DNA of 64,000 nt from contig JAKULF010000013.1 in NCBI GenBank assembly GCA_022661535.1, forward strand, positions 868,001-932,000. Reading direction: 5' to 3'. The number at the start of each line of letters is the position of its first letter. The first letter of the stretch is position 1. The notes under the pieces were generated by a model that was not told where the DNA came from, did not search any database, and saw only the letters and a program-made list of their open reading frames with translations. The DNA comes from Eutypa lata (taxonomy: Eukaryota; Ascomycota; Sordariomycetes; Xylariales; Diatrypaceae). Positions 33,355 to 46,061 of the stretch are shown here, piece by piece. Both the position numbers and the translations under genes were made by a program.

Positions 33355-34671
33355 ATGGCGCCTATGGTTGCTGGCAAGGAGCGGGAGTCCAACGTGGCCC
33401 GCCTCCTGGGTTCTGGTATGCTTGTTGCCTGTCGCACACACATTTGTGTCCTTTTGCTCTTTTACTGATAGCCATCATAGGTTCTGCTGGTATCTCTGAG
33501 CTTGCCGTTTTCCATCCGGTATATATACTTACATTTCAGTCTATGTAGGGATCTGGCTAACGGGAGAGAATAGGTCGACACGATCGCGAAGCGCTTGATG
33601 AGTAACCAGACGAGGGTACGCGAATATCGACCATAAACCGCATTTTATATAACATTCTAATAGAGACATAGATCGCGAACGTTGGCGAATTGAACCAGGT
33701 CATCTTCAAAGACAAGGCATCGGCAACCGTTGGACGCAAGTTCTTCTCTCTCTTCCCCGGCCTCGGCTATGCTGCAGGATATAAGGTTAGGAATATCGTC
33801 CCGTTAATGAAGTGGTATGTGGTCGGCTGAACTGGTATCATTAGGTATTGCAAAGAATATACAAGTATGGTGGCCAGCCAGTGGCTAGGGATTATTTGGC
33901 GCAACATTACGGCAAGGATTTCGAAAACGCATTTGGAAAGAAGACTGGCAAGGCTATTCTGCACTCTACGGCCGGCAGGTAAGCTTTGACCCCTCGTTCG
34001 AGCCCTTGTTCTGGGTATGCAACGTAATTGACATATCTTCTAGTCTGATTGGTATCGGTGAAATCGTCTTACTTCCTTTGGATGTTCTGAAGATCAAGCG
34101 TCAGACCAATCCCGAGGCTTTCCGCGGTCGAGGTGTCCTCAAGATCGTTAGCGACGAGGGCTTCGGACTATATAGAGGATGGGGCTGGACCGCAGCAAGA
34201 AACGCGCCCGGATCTTTCGCAGTAAGCCACAGCAGAAGAAAGATGATTTTATGGATGGTGATCTGACATTATATGTATAGCTCTTCGGCGGCTCGGCTTT
34301 CACCAAGGAATACCTGTTTAAGCTTAACGACTATAACAAGGCATCGTGGTTCCAGAACTTCATTGCTTCTATTGCTGGTGCTTCCGCTTCGCTGGTCGTA
34401 TCGGCTCCCCTTGATGTCATCAAGACCCGTATCCAGAACAGGAACTTCGAGAACCCAGAGAGTGGGTTCCGAATTCTGACTAACATGGCCAAGAATGAAG
34501 GCTTTTCCAGTTTCTTCAAGGGTCTAGTCCCAAAGGTTGGTTTCTCGCTGGTGGCTTCTCAAGTTTCAATTTGCTAACCCATTGTAGCTCCTTATGACTG
34601 GACCTAAGCTGGTCTTCTCATTCTGGCTCGCACAGACTCTGATTCCGGCTTTCGACAATATGTTGAAGTAG
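33355..34671 (+). CDS. ggc1: Mitochondrial GTP/GDP carrier (Ggc1/Yhm1-like), 8 exons
   Basis: Exons 33355-33415, 33481-33518, 33574-33615, 33672-33785, 33845-33978, 34044-34221, 34281-34535 and 34588-34671 give 301 aa. It is a member of the mitochondrial carrier family with three repeats, each with the PxDxxK/R signature: PVDTIAKR, PLDVLKIKR and PLDVIKTR. The close likeness to yeast Ggc1 extends through ELAVFHPVDTIAKRLMSN, LFPGLGYAAGYKVLQRIYKY, GRGVLKIVSDEGFGLYRGWG and GPKLVFSFWLAQTLIP. In yeast Ggc1 exchanges GTP for GDP across the inner mitochondrial membrane and its loss disturbs mitochondrial DNA and iron balance. Intron positions are secure because each join restores conserved sequence. 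The gene lies 500 bases from the RIP-mutated element yet shows no sign of RIP itself. Confidence 0.93.
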
Positions 34672-35792
34672 AGAACCCGAAGATCATGAGAGACATGACG
34701 TATATGAGTAGTAAAAAGGTGACCTCAGGGGTAGGATGGTAAGGTTAGTTGTATGTGTATATAGGTCAAGCCGGCGTTCAGGGACGGAAATGTTGTACAC
34801 TATGTATGGCTCTCTCGGCAGAGAGTGATATGTCAGGCTTAGGACCTTTCAGGTGGCCATCTTGGCTAGTTATTAGTAGATAAGTAGACATGGAATAGAC
34901 TCGACTCTTAAAGTAAAATAAAGAATAGTAACTGATTTGATGTGATTGTCAAGACGGGCCAGTCCATTGGTTATAAGTACCCGATCGTGGTTGTAAAGGA
35001 AGCTACCTATGTAGGGCCAAGGTCTATTTTTACAAATCCACTATGATGTACATACTCAAAGATGGATATGTTGAAATAGACACATTGCTATTTCCACATT
35101 CACGTCAATTGATTATACGCATTGATCGCATTGAACTCCGACAAAGATGCACGAATGCTGCAAGCCATAGGGACCACACGCATGTGCACATGTTGGATGC
35201 AATTAATTAACTTAAAATACGCGCCCGTTGGCTAGAGCTAGGCGGTGTGGTACCGGGCCGGTGTCTAAAACCGACCTGCCAAGCCGCGTCTATTGGCAAT
35301 AAGGCACGAGCACCTTCTCCACAAAAGCTCCGTTGCCCGGGTAGCGGTGTGTGACGTTTCAAAACAAATGTATACAACTTGAGATTGGGCAAGCACCGAC
35401 CTTTGTTTGTACACATGCAAGGGCGGCCCGCAGTTTGAATAAACCCCATGTACTTGAGATTGGGGACATATTACCGGGGATTTCTCGTTCGTTAGTTAAT
35501 TGATGTGGGCATTGTTATTCCCAAGCTTACTTCACATTTTTACCTTGAGCAACCACTTTACAAGAGATCAACATTATCATCATCACCCATCATCAGTCTC
35601 ACACAATTCCCTTATTTAATTCCCTTACACAGGGTGGCTTGAGCTAGCCTCAGGTAAACAAGTTACAACCCATTGTAAATAAATCCACTGAAACATAATT
35701 GTTGGGTGTTATCATCAGACAACCCATTCCATACCTTACCCCTCTATACAAATACATATACATATACAAATCATTCTTCACATATCGTCAAG
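34672..35792. other. Intergenic
   Basis: 3' flank of the carrier gene, then the probable promoter and leader of the large coiled-coil protein gene. The last 250 bases are C/T- and CA-rich (for example repeated ATCATCA and ACATATACA units at 35575-35770), typical of fungal leaders. No other gene was seen. Confidence 0.55.
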
Positions 35793-38700
35793 ATGCCGCC
35801 GGTTGAGCGAGATGCCCCGGCCGACCGGCAGCTAAGACATCTACATACCTCCTCGACAGGCGCTCTCATACCTATGTAAGTCAACATTGCTCTAGCGATG
35901 CTATTCCCTCTTGGCGACGATGATATTGGTTTGTTTGCTTTTGTCAGCTAACACAATGGAACAGGTGGGATAGCTCAGACCCGGACAGAGCGCCGCCCCC
36001 TTTGCCATTGAATCCTCAATCGCCAGGAGTTAGCCCATCCAAGAGTGGGACTTCTCTTGCCATCCAGTCGGCACATGCAGCGTTAGCAGAAAAAGCTAGA
36101 GAAGGCGAAACTGCGCTCGTCCCAGCTCTTAAGAAACGCATGACGATGAGCGACCTTACCCCACCCGATCACCACGCCCTCGTTACGCGGCCGAATCACC
36201 ACAAGCGAATGCAATCGATGCAGCCCAACAGTGTGCGGGATTTGAGTCTTATGATTGAGGGCGCGCGGGACTCGCAAAGCCCAACCCCCAGAGGGTCTCC
36301 CGAGAAGTACGGCCCTGAGAGATACTCTAATTCTAGACCTGGAACCCCATCTCGGAACCGAGAGCGGGCTCGAGAACAGGAGAAGGAGTACAAGCCAGCG
36401 GACAAGGAAAACGCCCGCCCTACAACTCCAACCCCAATGCCGATAAGTATCAACCCCGCCGTGCGCCCTTCGATGGCACGGAGGGCCCAACAAAGCATTC
36501 TCGGTGAGAACACGCCTCCACAATCTGCCACCATGTTGGCGTTGCAAAACATGGGAGCACCACTTCCACGAGAGGCCGAGACCCCCCCGCCTCTCGCGAC
36601 CGTCACGAACAACTCAAATTCTCCATCGAAAGGAAACCCCTCTTGGGATCATTTATCTGGCCAAATCATTAGCCTAACCAGCATTGCAACATCTCTACAG
36701 AAGGAAATGACTCAACTTAGTAGGAGGAGTCGCGATAACGCAACCGATCTGATGAGCTTGAAAGAGGCTACACACGCCAGAGACGAGGATATTCGTAAGA
36801 GCCTGCGAGAGCTGGTTGCCAATATTGATAGTGTCCGAGGCAACCGCGATACCTATTCTGGTGGCCTGTACCTTGAGCACAAGGCCCATAGCACCTCACC
36901 TATATCAAGGGCAGGCAGACCATTCTCCTTACCTCGAATACCCTCTCCTAATAGCTTCGCTGCCTCTATCGACAGAGAGTCTGTACTCAGCACACCGTCC
37001 CTGGTATCTAGCGAATCGCCAGCTACAATTGCCCTACTCGAAAAGATCATTCGAGAAATGGGCACGAAGGATGGACAGGACACAATCCTTGGCCAGCTTA
37101 CCGAATTAGCAGAACGGCTAGTTGGTATGGCATCCTCCGCAAAAGTGGAGGAGCTCATCGGCTACCTTAAGGCGGTCAGCCATGACCAATCAATGATCCC
37201 CGCCAGTGGTGGTAGGGGCGGAGGCGGTGGTGGCACAATCAGGCCCCGGCACGTCGGTTTTGACGATGATGACGACGGGGAGCCCGCTCCGAGAGAGCTA
37301 GACTGGAGTGACCGCAATGGGACGATGACGCAGAGAGTCGAACGCCTACTTGCTAACAGAGAACTTCCCCGCCCATCAAGCGCACCATCTAAAGCAGCAG
37401 ACCTCCTCAATGAGGATGTTCTGAAGGTTATCCGCTCCGTCAAAGACAGTGTCGCTCAGGGAGGCGGTATGACAGCCGAGACTAAGGCCCTCGTTCGGGA
37501 GCTTCGAGGCGAAGTCCTTGGTATGGGCCGCGATATCGCTCGAAAACTAGACGAAGTCGATGCCAATGCTAGCAACAAGAACGAAACGGCGAGCAAGAAA
37601 GAAGTAGCTCGGATCGTTGAAGAGGGTCTGGACCAGATGAAACTTCACATGAACCAGCTTCTACGAGATCACAGGCGATCATCAGCCGCGTCGATGAAAT
37701 CTGTAGTCGACTACCAAGAGATCTACAATGCTATGAGGACGGCTTTGAACGATTCCCAAGCAGACAAGAGCGAGGAACCCGACCTCACTCGAGATGATGT
37801 AGTCCATGCGGTCAAGGATGCCTGGGAGAACTATAAGCCCGACATTCAGGTAGAACAGATCGGGCTCGAACGCGATGAAGTCCTCGCCTGCCTGAAGGAG
37901 GGCTTGCAGGAATATATCCCCCGCCACGAACCCTGCCAGGGCGCCTCGAGAGACGAAGTCTTCCAGGCCATCGTTGAAGGCATGAAGCACTTCACTCCTC
38001 CTCAAGTTGATTCTACTGCTAGTCTTTCAAGAGAGGAGGTTCTCGAAGCTGTTCGCGAATGTCTTGAGGAATTCGAATTCCCGGTCGCCCCATCAGCAAT
38101 ACCCGATTTGACGAGAGATGATGTTGTAGACGCAGTTCAACAAGGCTTGAAATCTTTCGACTTTCCTGACAACAGCGCCGCCGTTGTTCCACACAACGAA
38201 AATTCCGAGGTCATCGGTCGCCTTCATGACATTATGATATTTATGCAACAGGAGTTCAGAGCCGTGTCAGAGGAGGCCAAACAGAATGTGGCTGCGAACG
38301 GAAGGGACACCGAGCAGGTCTTGGACGCAACGAAAGATGGCCTCGACCAACTGAGGGGCCATCTTGAGGGCTACATCGATCGACTCGCCAACGGCGGCTC
38401 CGGTCAAGAGGAGCTTATGTCCAATCTCGTGAATAGCTTCGATAACTTCCGGGAGGAATTATCCGAACTAGTTGCTCATGCGTCAGACGGGTCCAAGGAC
38501 ATGATTAAGGAAGAAATCGAGTCACTCCGAGATGCCGTCAACTCTTCCTTGGTCCCCCATGTGCCGCCCGTCCCGGATAACAGGGAAGCCCTAGAGGCCC
38601 TGCGCGAGGGAATCGAGAGGGTCCGGCATGAACTCCTTCGACCCCACGCCGGGACAACAGATATCCTCGATGCACTACACGAAGGCTTTGGTGACCTCCG

Positions 38701-41700
38701 AGATACCGTCGAAAAGATCGCTAATAAGCCGGCGGATTTTACTGCAAACGACGAGATCCTGGAAGCTCTCCAAGAGGGTCTCAGCACCGTCCGAACGGAA
38801 ATCGACGCCCTTCGCGAGCATGATAATGAGAAAGCCGTAGCTACCATCGGTGCTCCTATGAGTGATGCTCTCGTTCCAGCAGACATGCTCAAGCATGATG
38901 ATATCAAGAACCTTGAGACCATGATGACGCAACTCAGAATCAAGATGGAGTCGATGGGAACTCCGCAGCCTGGGCCCGGGCCTGTATCCGAATCTGGATC
39001 TGAACCCGCATCTGAAGCTGCACCTCCACCTGCTCCTGCACCCGTCGTAGCTGGCGGCCTCTCCAAGGAAGATCTATCTGAGGTTGAAGAGATGCTTCGA
39101 AATGTGCAGGCAAAGGTTGCAAGCATATCTAATGCCGAGGTGGAAGAATCACTCCGTAATTTGCAGGCCTCAGTGGAAGCGATCTCTAACGTCGAAGTGG
39201 AGGAGTCTATGCGAAACCTCCAAGCTTCCGTGGAGGCCATGTCGAATGTCGAAGTTTTGGAAGCTATCCGAAGCCTGCAAGAATCGGTGGGCGGGTTGGC
39301 CCTGGAGAAGAAGGACGACTCTCAACCCAATCTCGAGGATGCCGCTACCAAGGAAGACATCCAAGCTATTGAGACCATCCTTCGGAATACTAAAGGCCGA
39401 TTGGAGGATGTTCTTGACGGGGAGCAATCTGTCAAGAAGGATCATATTGATGCCGTCGAGGCACTGGTCCTCGAAACCAAGGACTCGCTCGTCGCTGTTA
39501 CGGGTCAGTTGGAGACCATCTCCCGAAAGGAGGACCTTGTTAAGATTGAATCTCTTGTCACCCAGGTCAATCAGGCTTTTGATGAGATGAAAGAGCGATC
39601 TGAGAAGGCTTTGGAAGACCCGGAGAAGGTGACAAAGTCTCACGTCGAGGCTGTTGAGGCTGCTATCATGGATATCAAGTCGACCATTGAGCAGTCCATC
39701 AAGTCTGATATCGCCACCTTACCCTCCAAGGATGACTTAGCCGCCCTGCCTTCCAAGGACGACATTGCTGCCTTACCCTCCAAGGACGATGTGAAGACTC
39801 TTGAGAATATCGTTAATGAGCTAAAAGGCACCACTAACGAGCTGAAGGAAGCCACTACCGCTCAAGCGGAGACCAACGACAAGGCGTTAGTAGACCGCCG
39901 GGCAGAGGTTGCAGGAGTTGGCGACCGCGTCGCGGAAGTCAAGACCTTCCTACAGGAGCTTCAGGGCTTGATGAAAGAGAAACTAGAGGTTGGTGCCACC
40001 GGTATCGACCATCTTAGTAAGCTCCTCGTGAATATGAGCGAGACTATGGGCAGCAATGCCAACGTCGGCCAAGACCTGAAGGAGATGCTCGACGTCATGA
40101 AGAACGAGTTCGAAGAGTCCAAGTCTGGCGTCATTGGCGCTAAGCTAGACACCGATGAGAAGTTCGTACAAACCACAGATATTCTGGGTGCCAAGATCGA
40201 TGAGAAGATCGGTGAGCTTATCACGAAGTACACCGAATTCCAGGCGGTTATGGAGGAACGGACGGCAGCGGGCGAGTCCCGAGATGCGGAGATGGAGTCT
40301 GCTGTCGTTGGTACTAAAGCCATTGCCGATGAGCTGAAGGTTCTCGTTGATACCCTCGGTCCTACCGTGACTGACTCCTTGGAGAAGATGGAAGAGGCTT
40401 CCAAGACCGTGTTCAGTCAAGTCGAGCAGCTCTTCACCAAGTCTGAGGAGAACCACTCCGATAATAAGAACGAGCACCAAGCTACCCGCGATCAGATCCA
40501 GCAGGCCGTCAATATCGTAGAAGGCCTCCAGGGTCACGTGTCCGATATCCAGCCCCAGATCCTCGAGTCGGTCAAGAATGTTCTGATGATCGTCGGCCAG
40601 CACTACGAGCACTCGAGAAACACGGCGAATGAATTACAGAAGCAGATCGAAGAAGCCAAGCCGGAGGAACCGCTTATGCTGCCGCCTCCTCCCGAGAAGT
40701 ACGACGACGCAGAGGTGCTTTCCCGACTTGACAAGCTCGCCGAGCTGGCCGCGGACAAATACAGCGATGCAGAAGTCCTCGCTAAGCTCGATAAAATCGT
40801 CGAGGACAAGTACGATGACGCCGAAGTACGCGCCAAGCTGGACAAACTGGTCGAGGAGAAGTACGACGACCAGGAAGTCGTTGCCAAGCTAGACAAGCTT
40901 TCCGAGGAGAAGTATAGCGATGCCGAGGTCCTGGCGAAACTCAACAAGCTTGCCGAAGACAAATATGACGACGCGGAGGTTCTCGCTAGACTCGAAAAGC
41001 TTGCTGAAGATAAGTACGACGATACGGAAATTTGTGCTAGGCTGGAGAAAATCAACGAGGATCTCAAGTATGATGATACGGAAGTACTTGCGAGACTTGA
41101 GAAGATCTCTGAGGACAAATATGACGACACTGAAGTTCTTGTGCGCCTCGCCAAACTCGACGAGGATAAGTACAATGATGTCGAGGTCCTTGCTAGGCTG
41201 GATAAGCTATCCGAGGACAAATACAATGATACCGAGGTCATTGCTAGACTTGAAAAGCTCTCTGAGGAGAAGTACGATGATAGCGAAGTTCAAGCCAAGT
41301 TAGCCGAAATAGTAGACAAGTGCGACGCAACCGAGGTCCGCTCGAAGCTGGACAAGATCCTCGCGGGCGACGACAAGACGGAAGTGCACTCGAAGCTGGA
41401 CAAGCTCGTGGACCACACGCGGGTGGCGGAGCGGGCGTACGAGCAGCTGGAGACGCTGGACCGGGTGCACCGGCAGGTGGTGCAGACGGCAGCGGAGCTC
41501 TCGCACTTCCTGGCGGCGCAGAAGAAGCGGGTGGCGGACGAGCAGGAGGACTACGGCCGGGCGCTCCAGGAAACTAAGATCTCCCTGGAGCGGCAGAAGG
41601 CGGAGAAGTCCGAGGTGGAGTCGAACCTGTCGCGGCTCCGCAGCGAGGAGGCCCAGCTCCGCGCCGCCGTCGTCTCCCTCCGCAACGAGCAGGACGCCCT

Positions 41701-42622
41701 CCGCGGCCGCAAGGCCCGCACCACGGCCGACATCTCCTCCCTCGAGACCGCCCTCCGCATCCGCCGCGAGGAGCTCCAGGCCATGGACGCGCGCGCCGAA
41801 GGGCTCGAGCGCCGCATCCTCGAGGGCGTCCTCGACCACTCCCGCGCCCTGCTGATGACCAAGTCGTCGTCCGCGGCGGGCAAGTCTCGCGGCGACTTCA
41901 TGAGCCGTAAGCGCGTCCCCGGCGCTAGGTCTAGCCTGTCGTCTCCCAGCGATAATAGTAATACGACGCCCACTCGGGGTGGTGGTCTGAAGAAGTCCGC
42001 TGTGGTCAATATGGCGGTTGCGGGGAACAGGGCTAGCCTGACCCCCAAGCAGAATGGCGCTCATGGGGGCGCCGGCAACCGCCGCATCCTCAGCCTGAGC
42101 CAGATGTCCAACAACTTACCTGCGGGTGGCGTCAAGCGGAGCCAGAGCGTTCGGACGCCTGGGGGCGCGGGGATGCGGAAGAGTAGCTGGACGCCTGGAG
42201 GCGGCGTTCGGGGTGGGGCTAAGCGGTATGGGGATTTGCAGGAGGAGAAGGAGGGTGAAGGGGAGGGTGAGGGTGAGAGTGATGGTGCTGCCGCCGGTGT
42301 TGATAAGGAGAATACCAACGGCGTTGGTGTTGTGAGGGAGGGCGAGGATGAGGAGTTGGATGGTGGTGATGATGATGATGATGGTGCGACTGAGGTTGTC
42401 GGCGCCGTTGATGATGACGAACATGAGCATGATCACGATCACGATCACGATCATGAGAACCCGGAAGATGACGCGGAGAGCGAGTCGGGCACCCTGCGTC
42501 GCACGAGCCTCGGTACTACGGACGAGTACGATGGCGTTAGTGATGATTACACGGAGAGCGTCGCGGACTCGGAGAGCATCGCGGGAGATCCCGAGGTCGT
42601 CATGGTCGCTAGCGCTAACTAG
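35793..42622 (+). CDS. Very large coiled-coil protein with several internal repeat families, 2 exons
   Basis: Exons 35793-35875 and 35965-42622 give 2246 aa from MPPVERDAPADRQLRHL; the intron restores ALIPMWDSSDPDRAPPPLP, a start shared by Pezizomycotina relatives. The N-terminal 250 residues are Ser/Pro/Arg-rich and probably unfolded, with GENTPPQSATMLALQNM. The rest is Glu/Lys-rich coiled coil. Repeats seen: about five RDEV..A..EGL units (residues 634-765); three or four EVEESLRNLQASVEAISN units (about 1067-1137); three LPSKDD units (near 1280); and about 14 copies of a 17-residue unit KYDDAEVLARLDKLAED (residues 1606-1844, 40697-41413). The C-terminal tail is basic then acidic, with an Asp-His repeat near residue 2185. 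Relatives are sometimes labelled chromosome-segregation ATPase, but I see no ATP-binding motif. A structural or cytoskeletal role is only a guess. Confidence 0.85.
40697..41413 (+). repeat. Tandem array of about 14 units of 51 nt coding for a 17-residue repeat
   Basis: Inside the large coiled-coil gene. Most units read K-Y-(D/S/N)-D-x-E-V-x-x-(R/K)-L-x-K-L-x-E-(D/E). The first has three extra residues, the seventh one extra, and the last two are diverged and lack the Tyr. Codon choice differs from unit to unit, so the array is old at DNA level while its protein pattern is kept. Confidence 0.85.
42427..42455 (+). repeat. GATCAC microsatellite coding for an Asp-His run
   Basis: About four copies of a six-base GATCAC unit encode alternating Asp and His inside an acidic tail. 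Repeats of this kind mutate by slippage, always in steps of two residues. Confidence 0.7.
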
Positions 42623-43386
42623 CTAGCAAGGTACTTTACCTAAGGGGATAAGGAAGGGGAGGGGGTGGTTGGTGTTGGTTGAAATATGTCTGATGAGGAG
42701 AGAGACTGGCGTGTTTGGTATTCAACTTGTTCGATATGAAAAATACCCGTTTGGTTTATGAGCAATATGCGCGAAAGGGGGGGATCACGCTGTTTCCTTT
42801 GGTTTCCTTATGCCTTTTCTTTTCTGCTTCAGTTCGGGGCTACTGAGGAGTAAGGCGTTTTGTTTCGTTTTGTCTTGTCTTGTTGAGTACTTCACCCTCA
42901 ACTTGGTCCGGTATGCACGGGTTGATTGATTGAGTCATTGCTTGATGGATGAATGGATGGGATGGATTAACGTTCTGGCCACGCAATGAGTTGAAATACC
43001 TAAGAGGGGAGGCTCCTTGCTTTCAAAATTGTCTCTGTCTATTCTTCTTTTATTGTTAGAGTAATGTTAGTCTAGGAGGTAGCTCACATAGTAGCATATC
43101 TGCTTCTTCTTTTATCCTCCTGCCTACCTATTTAGGTACATACTACTTTACCTGGCTGCATTACATAGTACTAGTACAACTTTCATGATTCCCAATGATA
43201 TTCAACTTTTTCTCTTTGTAAATACCTGGCCTCGCTATCTCTTGCCATGCTGAAAGTGATGTTGCAAATGCCTATCATGCCCGAGTGGTATCATATAACT
43301 GCTTAGTGGAGTGCCTGCTTATAACCCAATCCATGCGCATATATATAGAATATATATTATATATACAATTTATTCATTTATCTTGA
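42623..43386. other. Intergenic, convergent 3' regions
   Basis: Lies between the 3' ends of the coiled-coil gene and the seryl-tRNA synthetase gene. It has T-rich and G-rich runs and many stops. No gene or RNA signal was seen. Confidence 0.6.
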
Positions 43387-45099
43387 TCATCCCCGTCGAG
43401 GATGGAGATGATGCTTCGGCCCAATCTTATCCTTCCAGTCCATCCAAGGACGCAGACACTCCGGGATCGCAACCGTCATCTCCTCCTCATCCCAGCCATT
43501 CTCCAGCAGCGCAGCCAAGACCCTGGGCACGGCGAGCGCCGTCCCATTCACAGTCCAGGGATACGTCAGCCTCCTGCCATCGACGCGCGCCCGCGTCGCT
43601 AGTCTTCTTGTTTGGTAGTCCCCGCAGGTACTCGTGCTCGTAACCTCGCCCCATCCCCCATCCGGCCCATCGCTACGCGAGGGGAAGAAAGCCTCGATAT
43701 CGCACTTCCGGCTCGCCGACGCGCCTAGATCCGTGCTCGGCATCTCCAGCACCCGACACCGCAACCCCAGCCCCTCCAGGATCTCGGTCTGGATATCGAG
43801 CAGCTCATCGAACACCTCGGTCGTAGCCTCGGCATCGGGCGGCGTCCACGCGAACATCTCGACCTTGCTGAACTCATGCACCCGGTACAGCCCCTTCGTG
43901 TCGGCGCCCCGCGCGCCCGCCTCAGCGCGATAGCACCGCGACACGCCGACGACTTTCAGGGGCAGCTCCGAGACCGACTCGAACAGCGTGTCGGCGCGCA
44001 TCCCCGCCAGCGGGATCTCCGCCGTCCCGGCTAGGCTGAGCTCCGGGCGGCCCCGCGCCGCGTCGCTCGCGTTCTGCGCCAGCGCGTAGACCTGCTGCTC
44101 GCCGTTCTGGTCGCGCGGCTGGAACCCGCACGCCGCCGCGATGTGGCTGTACACGACGCTGGGCGGGGTGACGCGCCGCCACCCGGGATACTTGGACACG
44201 GACGTCAGCGCGTATTGGATCAGCGCTTGCTCGAGCTGTGCGCCTTCGTCTAGCAGGTAGTACCACCCCCATCCCGAGGACGTGGCTGCGCCCGCGAAGT
44301 CGAGGATCCCGAGTTCGGTGCCGATGTGCACGTGCGAGCGCCATATGCGGTCTGATGATGATGATGATGATGATGGTGATGATGATTGAGTTGCCATAGT
44401 AGCCGGTCCGTCATTGATGTAAGTCAAAACCCGCGGCTCGTCGCCCCGCGGCGTCTCCTCGCTCGTCAGGTTCGGGATCGCGAGCGCCAGCTCCTCCATC
44501 TCGGTCGTGAGGCGGGACTCCTCGTCCTCGATGGCAGAGAGCTTACGTTTGAGCTCGCGCGCCTCCTCGAGCAGCTCATCCCTTGACTTGCTCCGGAGCT
44601 CCTTCTCCTCGTTACTGCTACTACTGCTCTCTTCCGTCTTGCCCTCCGCCCCCGCTGCCGTATCGTCGCCCTCGTGCTGGATGGTCGCCGGGTTCGCGAG
44701 GTGCCGTCGCACAGCATTGCTCCGCTCCCGTAGGCCCCGTCCTGCTCGCTGCCGCGTCTGCCATTCTTCGAACAAAGCGTTGATCCGCTCTGGGTATGCG
44801 GCTTGCGCGCCGTAGTTCCGCTCTATGCAGTTTTGCGCGTAGAGGGGGGCGTTTTGTCGGATGTGCTTTATGTCGATGTTGGGACGGGGTGCGGTCGTTG
44901 GTCGAGGTGGGGCTGTGAAGGGTGTGTTTGATGGTGATGTTGTTTCGCTGGAACTAGAGGGCGTTTTGTTGGACTTGGAGGAGGAACGTATGATGCTACT
45001 GCTTTGGAACGAACGACGCGCCGGCGTCGCTGGCGGTAGGAACCTAGAGCGCACGATGCGGCATTGTGGACATATGAAAGGTCGTTGTAGAAGCCGCAT
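43387..45099 (-). CDS. Seryl-tRNA synthetase, mitochondrial, intronless
   Basis: A single exon of 570 aa; the ATG at 45099 is the first in frame and begins MRLLQRPFICPQCRIVRSRF, an Arg-rich, acid-free leader that fits import into mitochondria. The enzyme joins serine to tRNA-Ser. After the leader comes the tRNA-binding long coiled-coil arm (residues about 75-220, with ELLEEARELKRKLSAIEDEE), then the class II core: motif 2 around RCYRAEAGARGADTKGLYRV (near residue 388, binding ATP) and HEFSKVEMF, then TSTSTCGDYQTRRL, and motif 3 VNGTALAVPRVLAALLEN (near residue 514). A Ser run of about 11 residues (a GAT-repeat microsatellite on the plus strand near 44355-44380) is inserted between arm and core, and a second Ser/Gly/Glu-rich insert lies in the arm. 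Both are unusual for the enzyme and probably loops. Confidence 0.93.
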   Translation of the reverse strand: MRLLQRPFICPQCRIVRSRFLPPATPARRSFQSSSIIRSSSKSNKTPSSSSETTSPSNTPFTAPPRPTTAPRPNIDIKHIRQNAPLYAQNCIERNYGAQAAYPERINALFEEWQTRQRAGRGLRERSNAVRRHLANPATIQHEGDDTAAGAEGKTEESSSSSNEEKELRSKSRDELLEEARELKRKLSAIEDEESRLTTEMEELALAIPNLTSEETPRGDEPRVLTYINDGPATMATQSSSPSSSSSSSDRIWRSHVHIGTELGILDFAGAATSSGWGWYYLLDEGAQLEQALIQYALTSVSKYPGWRRVTPPSVVYSHIAAACGFQPRDQNGEQQVYALAQNASDAARGRPELSLAGTAEIPLAGMRADTLFESVSELPLKVVGVSRCYRAEAGARGADTKGLYRVHEFSKVEMFAWTPPDAEATTEVFDELLDIQTEILEGLGLRCRVLEMPSTDLGASASRKCDIEAFFPSRSDGPDGGWGEVTSTSTCGDYQTRRLATRARVDGRRLTYPWTVNGTALAVPRVLAALLENGWDEEEMTVAIPECLRPWMDWKDKIGPKHHLHPRRG

Positions 45100-46061
45100 A
45101 TTGCCGGTTGAACTCCGGTCTTCAAGGCATGGAGATTGGGCAGATCTATTGCTCAATTGGTGCCAATGCTATAAAATAAGTGCTCATCTGAAGTTTATTC
45201 AATTGCTAACATCATGATTAGAGCTATGGTTCGATCGGTTTAAGAGAGCAAAAGCTACTGCCCCGCAATTACAGGGGTAGCTTCAGTTGATAAGAAGAAT
45301 GTGGCATGATAGACAACCCTTATCAAGATATAGAGCTCAAGAGCTCTAGTTAGGTCATAGAGTACGTAGTAGATCGTGTTAGTAAGGATGAAAACTTCCA
45401 GTCAAATCCATCCCCTTTATTTCCTTATGCGATAATCGTCTACGTTTCTGGCATCCTTGTTCAATCCTGTCACGTATTATTACTTACTTAGGTAGACTTA
45501 CTTCGTAGAGGTTGTAACTATAGCCGTAACTCCTGTTAACTCCGTTTAAGCCCGTCTAGCTATAGACCATCGATTATCTCGTTAGGGGTACCTTTTCTAC
45601 TTCGTATTTGTGACCAACCTCAGAAACTTCAAGTGACTTATCAACGTTTGCATGTGTAAAATTTTCATCGTATCGTTTTATGCCTTTGGTATAGATATTG
45701 AACAATATACCACATATGAACTCAGATGGCGATATTCCATCTATTATATGTTAAACTGGAGGGGGCGGCTTAAAATGTGATAGTGACATCATTGTTGGTG
45801 AGCCTTCAGAGAAACTGGCATCTGCAACAGATACATTTCATACATATACCGAGTGATTTCGTGAATTGAGGATTAGTCAGACGCTCCTTTGGAATTTTCT
45901 ACACAACATCCTCTGAAATATACGTCACCAGTTATCCGATATCGCCGAGTCCTCGAATCACCGAGCCACGGCTATCAGAAAACTCACGACTATAAAGGAA
46001 TGCATCTATCCTTTTAGTTTTGGCTTCATTATAAATCAACCGTTAAACATTGACTCCCAAG
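45100..46061. other. Divergent intergenic region
   Basis: Upstream of both the seryl-tRNA synthetase gene (minus) and the SDR gene (plus). 45280-45760 is AT-rich with many stops; the 100 bases before 46062 contain a TATAAA-like stretch (near 46028). No other gene was seen. Confidence 0.5.

Noticed and set aside
38476..39240. 254-codon minus-strand frame, Ser-rich
   Set aside because: Shadow of the Glu/Asp-rich coiled-coil coding strand, in which Asp codons read as Ser on the other strand.
40603..41241. 212-codon minus-strand frame with Ser-Tyr repeats
   Set aside because: Mirror image of the 17-residue repeat array; the plus strand carries the amphipathic repeat.
41300..42064. 254-codon minus-strand frame
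   Set aside because: Antisense to the GC-rich coiled-coil end of the large protein; Leu/Arg/Gly-rich frames are expected there by codon bias.
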